From the NCBI GenBank assembly GCA_041399085.1, contig JAWKTM010000013.1:62001-126000 (forward strand): 64,000 nucleotides of DNA, written 5' to 3'. A program made the translations under genes and the position numbers. Of the stretch, positions 7,511 to 17,284 are shown one piece after another. How positions within the stretch are numbered: position 1 is the stretch's first letter; every line of letters starts with the position of its first letter. Source of the DNA: JAWKTM01 sp041399085. GTDB taxonomy: Bacteria; Planctomycetota; Planctomycetia; Pirellulales; Pirellulaceae. Below the pieces are notes generated by a model. The model saw nothing but the letters and a program-made list of their open reading frames with translations. It did no database searches and had not been told where the DNA came from.

Positions 7511-10069
7511 CTACCGCCGCACCTCCACCGTCTCGGACGGTTGGGCCGTGCGGTCGGTCAGCGGTTCGGGGCCGAGGGCCAGGCCCAGCCAGCCGTCGTG
7601 GACGACGAATTGCGAAACATGCAAACCGCTCAACTCCGGTCGCTGCTTGATCTGTTCGGCAACCAATTCGATCGGCCGGTCCTTCGCCAGCACCGTGCTG
7701 AACACCGCCCGCAACGGCAGCTTCTCGCGAAAGCCCAGTTCGGGACCGTAGATCTGCACGTATTCGTCGCGGAACAGCGTCGCACTCAAGCCCGTGCGGC
7801 TGGGACGATACGAAGCTCGCACGGTGAAGTTCTGCCAATGCCGATCGGGCGCTTTCAACTCGGCGATTCGCAACGTCATCACCGCCTCGCCGCCCTTGAA
7901 CTCGATGCGAATCGGTTCTTGTTCGGCGAATCGAACTCGCACGTCCTCTGGTAGATCCTCGGGAACGCGAGCCTCGGGAAAGCGGAACAGCGTCACGAGC
8001 TCCTGAAACAACTCGCGTAACGTCGCTTCGCGCCCGGCCATGCCAAACTGTTCAATCGTGTTGTTCAAGGCCGACTCGTGCAACTGCAAACTCAACCAGC
8101 TATCCGATGGCGCTTGGGGACGCGGCGTATGAGCCGCCAATTGCTCGGCGCCCGCCAAACGATACCGCGCAATCAAACGCGTCTCGGTCGTTTCCATATC
8201 CAACGCTGTCGGATTCAACTCCAACTCGGTCAATGGATCCAATACGTGCCGCGTGAACCGTTGTTCGGCTTCCACCAACCGCTGGTGCACCTCTTCGTCC
8301 ATGCGACGGCCAGCACGCCCCGCAACCAAATCGTTCATGCGTCGGCGAGCCTGCGGCGCTTGGTCCTCGTACTCTTGCAGCGCGATGCTGCGAGCCAGTG
8401 AGTTGATCAGCGGAAGCGAATCGTATTCGGTTTCGACATCCATCAACTGCGCGTCGCCATGAGCTTGCGCTTCGGCGTGCGACACGCGGATACCATGTCG
8501 ATCGACCAGCAACCACTTCCGCGCCGCGTAGCGAGCATTTCCATGGTTGTAAAAGATCGCCGGCCCCTTGCGACTTTCGGTTTGCGACTGGACGTTGCCG
8601 GCCGCTTCCAATGCCATTCGCCACAGCGACGTGTCCGGCACCAGCACCAACCGCAAATCCGAGGTGGCTCGACTGCGACCGAACACCCGCGCTCCCAGTA
8701 TCTGCGACCGCACCGGCTCGTCGATCGCTTGCTGGCGAGGCAGCCAGCGGTTCAGCAAGTGATCCGAGATCGCGATCCGGATGTTGGCGTTGCGATAGTG
8801 CGAATCCAGCAGCGAGGAAAGTTCGGACGTCGGCGCTTCAGTCCAACGCAAGCGGTTAATGTCCGCCGCCAATGTGTGAGCCGTAACGTGCGTCGGCTCG
8901 CGCTCGTATTGTTCCAGCGTGTGCGTGAGCCGCCGATAGTCGACCGGCTCGGTGGCCCATTTGCGCAGAACCGCGGCCAGCGCTTGAAACTCGTCGCCCT
9001 GCATCAACTGAATCTGCTCGCGCGTTAGCATCGTCGCATTCATTCGCAGCAGCACATCGGTCGCCAACTCGCGACGCACGCCGGTATCCAGCGGCTGCGC
9101 ATCGGCATAACGCAAGTCGTCCAGCAACAGGTAGGCTCGCCAAGCGTCTCGCTGGCCCAGCGTCGCCAACTTCTGCTCGACCTGTTCCAACGGCGCACTG
9201 AGCGCCACCGCCGGTTCATCGGCAACGAAGCTGACCGTACCACGCGCCGAACTCGCGACGAGCTTCCAAATCAACACACGTCGTTGCAGCGAATAGGCCG
9301 CCCGTTGCAGGTCGATTCGGTTCTTGTTGAAGGGCAGTTCGTGCTGAATCCGTGTCGCGGTTTCGCCAAGCTGTTCGAGTTGAGCGAGGGCGTTGGCGGC
9401 CGCCTCGGACGACAACGATTCGCTGGCGAACAATTCGTCGAGAGCCGCGCGCACGTCGTCGGCCCAAACGGCCGTTGTCGCTTGCTCGGCCAGCGGTTCC
9501 AAATCTAGCAACAACGTCTCGGGCCGCGGCCAAGCTCGCCGCGTTTCGATGGCCGGCAGAATATTGCGAGGCAGCGTCGCCGACTTGCTGGCCAAACGCG
9601 GTAGTTGCTCGATGCTGGCCACGCGATGCAGCGACGAGCCCGCTTGGTCGACAAGCCTCGGCTCGCGCTCCACGCCCGCTGGCATCTCCGGCACGGACGC
9701 TCGCGGCAGCTTCACCGAATCCGCGATGGGCGGCGCGTTGCGTGCCACCGACGGATGACTGGCGTATCGCTTCAACTCGAACGATTCGGCGGACAACGTC
9801 GGCCGCGGCTCGACCGCTTCCGCTTCAACGATCGGCTCGACCGCATCCGCCACGACGGACTCGTTCGCCTCCGCCGGAATCGAATCGCCTCGATCATCGC
9901 TTCGGTGCGAGTGATCGGCCAAACGAGTTGCCGACACGTCGCCACTCAACGGCGCGCGACGCTCGGACTCATCGCTGCGCCACAACTGGACCGCGACTAG
10001 GCACAACAAAAACAAGACGGCGACGAACAGAAAGTTCCATCCGCCACGAGCGACATTGTGAGATGGCAT
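7511..10069 (-). CDS. Uncharacterised single-pass envelope protein, 852 aa
   Basis: I do not recognise this family. The protein starts MPSHNVARGGWNFLFVAVLF with one membrane helix at about residues 12-30, then a Ser/Glu/Ala-rich linker to about residue 170, then a long mostly helical region (170-600) and a C-terminal region rich in predicted strands (about 640-840, including WQNFTVRASYRPSRTGLSA and LPLRAVFSTVLAKDRPIEL). It is probably anchored in the membrane with a large periplasmic part. AGGAG lies nine bases before the ATG. It is convergent with the creatininase gene (8 bp apart) and 173 bp downstream of a lipoprotein gene on the same strand; the two may act together in the envelope. Confidence 0.8.
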   Translation of the reverse strand: MPSHNVARGGWNFLFVAVLFLLCLVAVQLWRSDESERRAPLSGDVSATRLADHSHRSDDRGDSIPAEANESVVADAVEPIVEAEAVEPRPTLSAESFELKRYASHPSVARNAPPIADSVKLPRASVPEMPAGVEREPRLVDQAGSSLHRVASIEQLPRLASKSATLPRNILPAIETRRAWPRPETLLLDLEPLAEQATTAVWADDVRAALDELFASESLSSEAAANALAQLEQLGETATRIQHELPFNKNRIDLQRAAYSLQRRVLIWKLVASSARGTVSFVADEPAVALSAPLEQVEQKLATLGQRDAWRAYLLLDDLRYADAQPLDTGVRRELATDVLLRMNATMLTREQIQLMQGDEFQALAAVLRKWATEPVDYRRLTHTLEQYEREPTHVTAHTLAADINRLRWTEAPTSELSSLLDSHYRNANIRIAISDHLLNRWLPRQQAIDEPVRSQILGARVFGRSRATSDLRLVLVPDTSLWRMALEAAGNVQSQTESRKGPAIFYNHGNARYAARKWLLVDRHGIRVSHAEAQAHGDAQLMDVETEYDSLPLINSLARSIALQEYEDQAPQARRRMNDLVAGRAGRRMDEEVHQRLVEAEQRFTRHVLDPLTELELNPTALDMETTETRLIARYRLAGAEQLAAHTPRPQAPSDSWLSLQLHESALNNTIEQFGMAGREATLRELFQELVTLFRFPEARVPEDLPEDVRVRFAEQEPIRIEFKGGEAVMTLRIAELKAPDRHWQNFTVRASYRPSRTGLSATLFRDEYVQIYGPELGFREKLPLRAVFSTVLAKDRPIELVAEQIKQRPELSGLHVSQFVVHDGWLGLALGPEPLTDRTAQPSETVEVRR

Positions 10070-10242
10070 TCCGACCTCTCCTGCCCAACGCGTTCCGTGA
10101 ACTCATGGCACAACCGGTAAGCTGGCGTGCCTCGGGAAACATCGGAAAGATCGGGCGGAAGAATAGAATCCCTTTTTTCAATCCGACCGCGATTAGTGGA
10201 AGCCGCGATTTAGGCGAACTTTGCCGCCAGAAGACTTGTCGA

Positions 10243-11343
10243 TCAGCGCGGTTGTGCCGGCGCGACCGATTCGGCTTCAGTGTGTCCGGCCATGCGAATC
10301 GGGTCCGCCGAAGCCGACTCGACGCCAGCCACCGATCGCGGCGTCCAGCGCTGCGAATACTGTCCCGGCAAAGTGATGAACATCTCTTGATCCGTTTGCA
10401 CCTTGCGACCGTCCGCCGCGATGTAGCGGACGAACAACCGCAAGCGATCGTGACGTGGATGCCCGTTGTTAAACGGCAACCACATTTCAAAGCCGCGAGG
10501 ATGCTGGCTCACGCGCATCAATTCCCGCACCTGTTCGGCCGTGAAATCCCAGCGAGCCACACGCATCGCCTCGCCTTCCAATTCGGGATCGATCAACGCG
10601 ACGCTGACCGGCGCGGGCAACTTCAAATACTGATCGTCCGCGTTTCGCGGTTCGACGACCAACGAGATTCCGTCGTCACCCATCTGCTGATCGGCGTCAC
10701 GGCCTCCGCTGAGATATGGATTGATCGAAAGATACGCCACGTTGCGGTCGACAACCGCCGAACGGGCCGAAGTGGGACGAGCGGTTTGGCTAGCCGTGGC
10801 TCGGTTCGACGAGTTTCCACCCGACGCCGAAGCCCCGTCGGTGCGAGGCAACGGCGGAATCGGGTCGAGATTCTCCAACGGCTGCGGCACATCCAGCGTG
10901 CTCGGCGGCGCGTCGATGCTGGGCGGTTCGGGAGTGCCCGGATCAATCCGCGGCGGACTCAAATCGCCCGGATCAATGTCGGGCGGACTCAGATCGAACT
11001 GGTTTGGCAAATCGCTTCGACCGCTTGGCGAAGCCGGCTCGAAATCGTTAGTGCGAGGCGCCGAGCGCGACGGCGAGTTCGCCGAACCTGACGAGCCGCC
11101 GCTCGGCGTGGGCGACAATGGCGATCGCCGAGCCGGCGCGGGATTGCGATCGCGGCAAGCCTCGAGTTCATCCACGAGCACGGAGTTCTCGTGTTCGAGC
11201 TGATAGACGTAGTCTTCCAAAACCCGAACGTCGCCATGCAGCGACTCGACATACTTGTTGATGTACGGATCGCGACGACAGCCGGCCGCGGCCAACAAGC
11301 CGATCGCCGCTAGCAGCAGCGTGCGTGCTGTCATTGCATCCAT
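10243..11343 (-). CDS. Lipoprotein with coiled coil and Pro/Ser-rich linker
   Basis: About 366 residues. The N-terminus MDAMTARTLLLAAIGLLAAAGC ends in a lipobox (LAAAGC), so the mature protein is probably anchored by a lipidated Cys. A short coiled coil follows (YVESLHGDVRVLEDYVYQLEHEN...), then a Pro/Ser/Asp-rich stretch with the near-repeats LSPPDIDPGDLSPPRIDPG, and a folded C-terminal domain of about 160 residues (from roughly AYLSINPYLSGG) ending near the stop. The role is unknown; similar lipoproteins are common in planctomycetes. I use the ATG at 11343; 11334 is an equal alternative. The open frame back to 11382 would spoil the signal peptide. The same-strand gene at 7511-10069 lies downstream. 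Confidence 0.8.
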   Translation of the reverse strand: MDAMTARTLLLAAIGLLAAAGCRRDPYINKYVESLHGDVRVLEDYVYQLEHENSVLVDELEACRDRNPAPARRSPLSPTPSGGSSGSANSPSRSAPRTNDFEPASPSGRSDLPNQFDLSPPDIDPGDLSPPRIDPGTPEPPSIDAPPSTLDVPQPLENLDPIPPLPRTDGASASGGNSSNRATASQTARPTSARSAVVDRNVAYLSINPYLSGGRDADQQMGDDGISLVVEPRNADDQYLKLPAPVSVALIDPELEGEAMRVARWDFTAEQVRELMRVSQHPRGFEMWLPFNNGHPRHDRLRLFVRYIAADGRKVQTDQEMFITLPGQYSQRWTPRSVAGVESASADPIRMAGHTEAESVAPAQPR

Positions 11344-11524
11344 GCTTCGATTCCGAACTACAGCGGCTCCGATCGGAACCACGAGAGTAACCTTCGCGGC
11401 GTTGCTAGCATGATCTGCTCGCCAGACAAGTAATCCGCCGCGCCGGCCTTATACCGCGAACCGCCAACCCGCCGCAAGTTCAGTCGGGGGAAATTGCCGC
11501 TTCGCGCTCCTCGCGCCGCGGAAC

Positions 11525-12652
11525 TCAGATCGTCAGCCAGCGATCGCGCGATGTTACTTCCCACCGGTCAACCAGCTCGCCGCCAGCCACCACATAAGCC
11601 TGCTTGTGCAAAGCCGAAGTCGGGCAGATGTGGCGAGGAATAGCCAACAGTTCGTCGCCCGGAGCAAAGTCATCCGCACGTTCCGTCTCCAAGACCAAGT
11701 GCTCCTCGTTCTGCAACGCTTCCTTCGCGTCCGGCAACGCCGGAAAATACAAACGCCGACCAGCCGGAGGATCCGAGGCGCACGCCTTATATCCCAAATC
11801 CAACGTCACTCGATTCGGAGTCGGTCGGCTGACCACGCGAGTCAGCAGCAACGCCGCGGGTTGGAACTGCAAGTCCGGAAACATCTGGCCGTAGCCAATG
11901 TCGTGAAACACACAGGTGCCGGGACTCGCTTCGATCGTCGGTTCGTCGATCGCCGCCCAGATAGGAAAAGAGCCCGTGCCGCCGGCCACCACGCGCGGCA
12001 CGGGCCTTGATCGCTCGACGAGCTGCTTTCGCAGCGCGGCCACGGGCTGCCAACAAGCTTGTACGGCGGCCTCGCGTTCGTCTCGCGATGTTTGATGATT
12101 TTGCCCATCGTAAACGTGAAGTCCACCGGCGACGAGTCCCGGTGTATTGACGATTTGTTCATACAAAGCCAACGCGCGTTCGCCCGCCGGAACGCCGGTC
12201 CGATGCTGGCCCGTGTCGATGTCCAACAACGCTTCAATCTGGCCGCCAACCGCGCGAAACGCCTCGCCCAACGTCTCGATCGTTCGCTCGTGATCGACCG
12301 TCACCAATAGCTTCACCTCTGGGTAACGCTTCGTGAACGCGACCGTTCGCGCGACATTCGCGCCGACCGGATTGTAAGCCCAAAAAATATCGCGAGCCCC
12401 GGCTTCGGCCAGCATCTCCGCTTCGGCCAACGTCGCGCATTTATGCTTCGTGATTCCCAGATCCAATTCCAAACGGCACACCGCCGCCATCTTATGAGTC
12501 TTGCAATGCGGACGCAGTCGCTCGACGCCGCCCGCGATTTCGATCATCTTGCGCAAGTTCGCTTCCAGAGGCTCGCGGAATACGACCAACGCCGGTGTGA
12601 TGATCTGACTGGTATCGGCAATTGCGTAGTCGTTCAAGTTCACGTCGAACAC
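11525..12652 (-). CDS. D-threonine aldolase / D-serine dehydratase-like PLP enzyme
   Basis: A 375-residue fold-type III PLP enzyme of the alanine racemase N-domain/DSD1 group. The Schiff-base lysine lies in LRPHCKTHK at about residues 46-54. Later come ATLAEAEMLAEAG, LLDIDTGQHRTGV, GGLHVYDGQNH and GGTGSFP, which follow the TIM-barrel order of the family. The C-terminal part carries PRHICPTSALHKQ, the His-x-Cys zinc pair seen in eukaryotic-type D-serine dehydratases and D-threonine aldolases. It probably cleaves or deaminates a D-hydroxy amino acid in the cytoplasm. The start is a GTG, supported by GAGGAA a few bases upstream. It is divergent from the cytochrome operon, with 242 bp between starts. 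Which reaction it runs cannot be decided here. Confidence 0.9.
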   Translation of the reverse strand: MFDVNLNDYAIADTSQIITPALVVFREPLEANLRKMIEIAGGVERLRPHCKTHKMAAVCRLELDLGITKHKCATLAEAEMLAEAGARDIFWAYNPVGANVARTVAFTKRYPEVKLLVTVDHERTIETLGEAFRAVGGQIEALLDIDTGQHRTGVPAGERALALYEQIVNTPGLVAGGLHVYDGQNHQTSRDEREAAVQACWQPVAALRKQLVERSRPVPRVVAGGTGSFPIWAAIDEPTIEASPGTCVFHDIGYGQMFPDLQFQPAALLLTRVVSRPTPNRVTLDLGYKACASDPPAGRRLYFPALPDAKEALQNEEHLVLETERADDFAPGDELLAIPRHICPTSALHKQAYVVAGGELVDRWEVTSRDRWLTI

Positions 12653-12894
12653 GGCTCATTCCTCTCGTACGCGGAAGCTCAAGTCAACCAATGCCCGGCC
12701 ATCTTATCGCGACCGCACGGCCGTGCGAAGTGCGCGGCCCCACAACTCCAACCGACACGGGAATCAGCCGATCCGGGATCGTTGATTTCATTTCGGAGGA
12801 CGGAGCCAACCGCTAGAATTCGTCGTCTCGACCGTTCAACAGACAAGACAAGTTCTCGACGCAACTCGAACCACTTCCCGACCCGCGGATCACC

Positions 12895-14814
12895 ATGGCA
12901 AGCCAGGAACGACCAGCGCTCCGCCGAACGCACCAACCGAATGTGCTGCTCGCCGCCGCGCTTTGCCTGATCGCGATCGCCGCGGCTTGGGTGATCGCCC
13001 GACTCATGTGGCCGGACAGCGACAACCGCACGCAAAATGTTGGCGATTTCCCGCTGCCCCCGGTCTCCGAGTCGCCATATCTAAACGTCACCGACAATGC
13101 CCAATACGTTGGCTCAGCCGCTTGCCGCGACTGTCATCAAGCGGAAACGAATACCTATCAGATGACCGCCCACAGCGCGGCATTGTCGGATGTGGACCCA
13201 TCCAAGGAGCCGCCAGAAGACTCATTCGTCCACGCCGCATCGGGACGAGAATACACCGTCTATACATCCGAAGGGCGCGTCCATCATCGCGAATCGTTGC
13301 CAGCCGACGATGGCGAGACAATCGAGTCGAATGATTACCCGCTCCGCTATCTCGTCGGCTCCGGCCGTCACTCGCGGACCTATTTGGTAGAAGCCGACGG
13401 GTTTCTGTTGGAGTCGCCCATCACTTGGTACGCCTCGCGTCAAGCCTGGGGAGTTTCGCCCGGATATGACGAACCCGATCATCCCGGCTTCAGCCGCATG
13501 GTCGGTACCGATTGCTTGATTTGTCACGCCGGACAGTTGAACGCCGCGCACCAACGGTATCGCCATCTTGAATTGATCGAGCAGTCGATCGGCTGCGAAC
13601 GCTGTCATGGCCCCGGTTCCTTGCACGTCGAACGCCGGAAATCCAAGGAGGCGATCGTTGAAGATCTAACCATTGTGCATCCGGGCGATCTAAGTCGATC
13701 CTTACAAGAGAGCATCTGCGCGCAATGCCATATGCAGGCCGCGGCAATGGTTCGAGTGCGTGGCCGCGACTACGCGGACTTCCGCCCCGGTTTGCCTCTC
13801 AGCGATTTTCAACTCCACTACCAAACGGACGACTCGCACGATTCCATGACCGTCGTGGGGCATTTCGAGCAAATGCATCGCAGCCAATGTTATATCCAGT
13901 CCGCAACGTTGACTTGCACAACCTGCCATGCCATGCACGAACCGCCTCCCGAAGACAAAGTTGCCTACTACAAACAGAAATGTCTTTCCTGTCACTCATC
14001 CGACAACTGTGGAATGGAGCTTGTGGAACGGCGGGAACATCAGCCGCAAGATAATTGTGTGGCCTGCCACATGCCGACCTCCGACACCGATATTCCTCAC
14101 ATTGCCTTTACGCATCACCGGATCGGAATTCATGCCCTGTCCTCTCAACACACATCCTCTCAACACACGTCGGTTCACGGCAGCCTCACGCCGTTACACG
14201 ATGTCTCCCACCTGGCGACAATCGAACAGCAACGCGCGCTGGGACTGGCCTACCTAAAGCTCTCGGAAGGCGAAGTTGCGAGCAACACGGCCAACTCAGC
14301 CCGCCAGCAAGCCCGCGAGCACCTCACGTCGTCGTATGATGATGGCTTACAGGACGGCGAAACATTGTCCGCACTCGCCAGGCTGTTTTACGGCATGAAC
14401 AATGAAGTCGCCGAAGATTTGGCCAGCCGCGCCATCGCCGCGGACAAGCTCTCACAATCGGCCGAAGCGGACTCATTGTTTTTGCTCGCCGATTTGGCCT
14501 TTGATCGCCGCCAATATCACATAGCGATCCCTCATCTTCAACGTGCCGTCGAACTGCGCCGCATGTACGAAGACTGGCTCTTGCTCGGACTCAGCTACTT
14601 GGAGTCGGGACAGCTTGATCAAGCAATGTTGGCCTTCACGCAAGCCAGGGCAATCCTTCCTTTCCGCCCAGAAATCTACGGCCTTCTCGCTCGGTGCGCG
14701 CGTGAGACCGGTGACATCGAGCAAGCTAGCCGGCACGCGGCCAAGCAACTTCAACTGCAATCGCTTGCGTCGCCAAACCATGTCACGCCCAACAGCTCGA
14801 ATTCATCACCATAA
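12895..14814 (+). CDS. Seven-heme c-type cytochrome with C-terminal TPR region
   Basis: A 639-residue membrane-anchored protein. One N-terminal helix (about residues 17-37) is not followed by a clear cleavage site, so it is probably an uncleaved anchor with the rest in the periplasm. Seven CxxCH heme sites are visible at residues 77, 207, 234, 275, 341, 363 and 388, with extra His residues that could be distal ligands, as in cytochrome c554-type multiheme proteins. Residues about 430-620 form tetratricopeptide-like helices. A near-exact 15-bp tandem duplication at about 14146-14175 gives SSQHTSSQHT at the boundary. It is first in an operon: the GlcD-GlcE fusion starts 19 bp after its stop. 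I infer that it takes electrons from that flavoprotein; no such link is proven. Confidence 0.88.
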   Translation: MASQERPALRRTHQPNVLLAAALCLIAIAAAWVIARLMWPDSDNRTQNVGDFPLPPVSESPYLNVTDNAQYVGSAACRDCHQAETNTYQMTAHSAALSDVDPSKEPPEDSFVHAASGREYTVYTSEGRVHHRESLPADDGETIESNDYPLRYLVGSGRHSRTYLVEADGFLLESPITWYASRQAWGVSPGYDEPDHPGFSRMVGTDCLICHAGQLNAAHQRYRHLELIEQSIGCERCHGPGSLHVERRKSKEAIVEDLTIVHPGDLSRSLQESICAQCHMQAAAMVRVRGRDYADFRPGLPLSDFQLHYQTDDSHDSMTVVGHFEQMHRSQCYIQSATLTCTTCHAMHEPPPEDKVAYYKQKCLSCHSSDNCGMELVERREHQPQDNCVACHMPTSDTDIPHIAFTHHRIGIHALSSQHTSSQHTSVHGSLTPLHDVSHLATIEQQRALGLAYLKLSEGEVASNTANSARQQAREHLTSSYDDGLQDGETLSALARLFYGMNNEVAEDLASRAIAADKLSQSAEADSLFLLADLAFDRRQYHIAIPHLQRAVELRRMYEDWLLLGLSYLESGQLDQAMLAFTQARAILPFRPEIYGLLARCARETGDIEQASRHAAKQLQLQSLASPNHVTPNSSNSSP

Positions 14815-14833
14815 GATCCCGTGAGCTTCATCG

Positions 14834-17284
14834 ATGGCCGCTCGGACAGCCTTGGAAACCCAGCTACTACATTGGATTCGGCGTGGACGCGTCCTGACCG
14901 CTCCCGCGCAATTGGCTGGCTATGATGCCGATGCCTTGGGTTATAAGCGATACCGTCCCGATGCCGTCGTGATACCGGCCGATTGCGAAGAATTGGAAGC
15001 GGTCGTCAGCGGTGCTCGGAAACTGGACATACCCATCACAATTCGCGGCGCGGGGACATCCCTTTCAGGCGGCCCGGTCGCGGCCCAAGGTGGCGTCATC
15101 GTCCACACATCGGCTTTGCGAAAAATCCGCCATGTCTCTCGTGAGGGGTTTTGGTGTGAGATCGAGTGCGGCGTCGCGCTGAATCAATTGGACATCGCCC
15201 TTCAAACACACGGCCTGTTCTACCCTCCCGATCCGTCCAGCGGCCCGGTTTGTACGTTGGGAGGCAACGTGGCCATGAACGCTGGCGGCGCTCATTGTTT
15301 TCGTTATGGCGTCACCAGCAACTATGTGCTGGGCGTCGAGGCGGTGATGCTGGACGGCAGCCTACATCGGTTCGGCGGTCCCGCTGGCGGAAACGGCGAG
15401 TGGCACGCTGACTGGAAACGACTCATGGTCGGTTCCGAAGGGACACTGGCCGCCTTCACACGATTCTGGCTGCGGTTACTGCCACGCCCGGAAAAGGCAT
15501 GGACGTTTCGAGCAACCTTTGGCAACCTTCGTTCGGCGGAGCGAGCGATCCACGCCCTGTCGGTTCATGCGTCTTATCCGGTGGCGATCGAGTTAATGGA
15601 TCCGCGCTGTGTGGCCATGGTGGAAAACAGTCCAATGGCCGTGGGATTGCCGCAAGACATTTTCCTATTAGTCACGGAGATCGAAGGTCCCGCGGAACTG
15701 GTCGATCATCGCGTACAAGCGGTCGCGAGTTTGTTGACGGAAGCCGGTTCTGGCGACGTCCAATACAGCGATGATCCAACGCAGCGAGCCAAATTGTGGA
15801 AGGCCCGTAAGGTGGCGGGCGGATTGATGGGGCAGATCAGCGCCGATTTCCTTGTGCAAGACGCCGTCATTCCGAAAAGCGCCTTGGCCGACATCCTGCA
15901 ACTGGTCTACGACGAAGCGGACGCCGCCGGGTTGCCAACCGTGAATGTGTTTCATGCCGGGGACGGAAATCTGCACCCCAACTTCTTATTCGATTCGCGC
16001 CAACCAGGCGAACTCGAAAAGGTGGAAGCGATCAGTAAGCGTTTGATGCAGCGTGTGGTCGAAGTCGGTGGGACATTGTCCGGCGAACATGGTATCGGCA
16101 ATGACAAGACCGCCTATATGCCTCTCATATTCCGCGGTGACACGCTGCGTCTGCAACTTGCCGTCCCCGCAATTTTCAATCCACGGCATCAACTAAACCC
16201 CTTAAAAGTTTTCGCAAGCCGCCGGTTCGGTGACCACAACGGAAACGGCCACAACGGAAACGGCCACAGCGGGACGCCCCACCGCTTTCCCGAAGCTGCG
16301 AACGCGAGTGGGCTCTTTCGACCGTTTTTCGATCCGATAGATGGTGTGATGTGTGTCCCGGCTGAATCCACGGCCGAGGACATCCATAACACATGCCAGC
16401 CACGCGGCTTTCGGTTTCCTTTAATATTGGACCGTCATCGCACGCTGCGCGAACAACTGTCGGCCAGCCAGTACGCCCCGGGATCCTCACGCTTCGGCCC
16501 CTATTGCGATAACATCACGGGAATGAATTGGCGGCTACCGAATGGCCGCATTGTGAGAATTGGAGAACGCGTGGTCAAATCCACGACGGGCTACGATCTA
16601 CTGCGATTCCTGTTACACCTGCCAACCAACACGGTCTCATTCGGCGAACCGGTTGACTTCGTCCTCCGACTGCGACCCGATAGCGGGCGACAACGAATCG
16701 CTGTCCTCGCCGGGCAAGACGACGCCGTCTCCCAAGCCGCCCACGCACTGCTCCCCACGTCCTGGATGAACTGGTTCGACGCCGTGGACGTGATCGCTCG
16801 CAATCCGGCGTCGTCGAATAAGAACGGGTGTTCCTTCTCAAACTCCCTGTCCACGCGTCTCGCATTGCGTGTGTCCGTGAATTCGCCAGAAGAAGACTGG
16901 CCACGCTTTGAGTGCTGGCTCAACGCACTGTCCGATCAATTCGGCTTGACCATGATCGTCGAGACACACGATCGTTTGCCAGTCGATGGTTGTCCCGATT
17001 TCGTTTTGAAGACAACGCCGGACCGCGTCGTCGCGTTGGCTCGCGAAGTCGCGGAACAATACGCGGCCGATTGTGTGGCATTGTGTTATTGTGGCGTCGT
17101 GCACGGATATCTTATGGATTCAAGCGACGCCGCTCGCCAAGTCGACGAAGTTGTGTCTCACGTCGCCCCGCGGATACACGAAGTGGGCGGGGATTGGCGT
17201 TCGCGTCACGTCGCTCCGCCCGAAACTCGTCCGCCCGAATCTGTTTGGCTGGGCACGTTGGCCCAGGAGTTCGCTCGCCCATGA
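14834..17284 (+). CDS. GlcD-GlcE fusion: FAD-linked glycolate/D-lactate dehydrogenase
   Basis: An 816-residue fusion of two FAD/2-hydroxyacid oxidase subunits normally made as separate GlcD and GlcE. Residues 1-460 are GlcD-like: FAD-binding PCMH motif ITIRGAGTSLSGGPVA (about 69-84), C-terminal cap with NVFHAGDGNLHPN (371-383) and SGEHGIG (416-422). A His/Asn/Gly linker at about 467-483, made of a short tandem repeat (GHNGNGHNGNGH-like), joins residues 490-816, which resemble GlcE: YCDNITGMNWRLPNG and VVKSTTGYDL. The second part seems to keep only the GlcE-type flavin lobe. Together with GlcF it should oxidise glycolate or D-lactate on the cytoplasmic side of the membrane. The stop overlaps the start of glcF by four bases (ATGA). 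Substrate is uncertain. Confidence 0.92.
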   Translation: MAARTALETQLLHWIRRGRVLTAPAQLAGYDADALGYKRYRPDAVVIPADCEELEAVVSGARKLDIPITIRGAGTSLSGGPVAAQGGVIVHTSALRKIRHVSREGFWCEIECGVALNQLDIALQTHGLFYPPDPSSGPVCTLGGNVAMNAGGAHCFRYGVTSNYVLGVEAVMLDGSLHRFGGPAGGNGEWHADWKRLMVGSEGTLAAFTRFWLRLLPRPEKAWTFRATFGNLRSAERAIHALSVHASYPVAIELMDPRCVAMVENSPMAVGLPQDIFLLVTEIEGPAELVDHRVQAVASLLTEAGSGDVQYSDDPTQRAKLWKARKVAGGLMGQISADFLVQDAVIPKSALADILQLVYDEADAAGLPTVNVFHAGDGNLHPNFLFDSRQPGELEKVEAISKRLMQRVVEVGGTLSGEHGIGNDKTAYMPLIFRGDTLRLQLAVPAIFNPRHQLNPLKVFASRRFGDHNGNGHNGNGHSGTPHRFPEAANASGLFRPFFDPIDGVMCVPAESTAEDIHNTCQPRGFRFPLILDRHRTLREQLSASQYAPGSSRFGPYCDNITGMNWRLPNGRIVRIGERVVKSTTGYDLLRFLLHLPTNTVSFGEPVDFVLRLRPDSGRQRIAVLAGQDDAVSQAAHALLPTSWMNWFDAVDVIARNPASSNKNGCSFSNSLSTRLALRVSVNSPEEDWPRFECWLNALSDQFGLTMIVETHDRLPVDGCPDFVLKTTPDRVVALAREVAEQYAADCVALCYCGVVHGYLMDSSDAARQVDEVVSHVAPRIHEVGGDWRSRHVAPPETRPPESVWLGTLAQEFARP

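Noticed and set aside
9352..11091. 579-codon plus-strand open frame across two minus-strand genes
   Set aside because: It spans the end of one gene, the gap and the next gene, and is Arg-rich noise; the minus strand has a signal helix and a lipobox.
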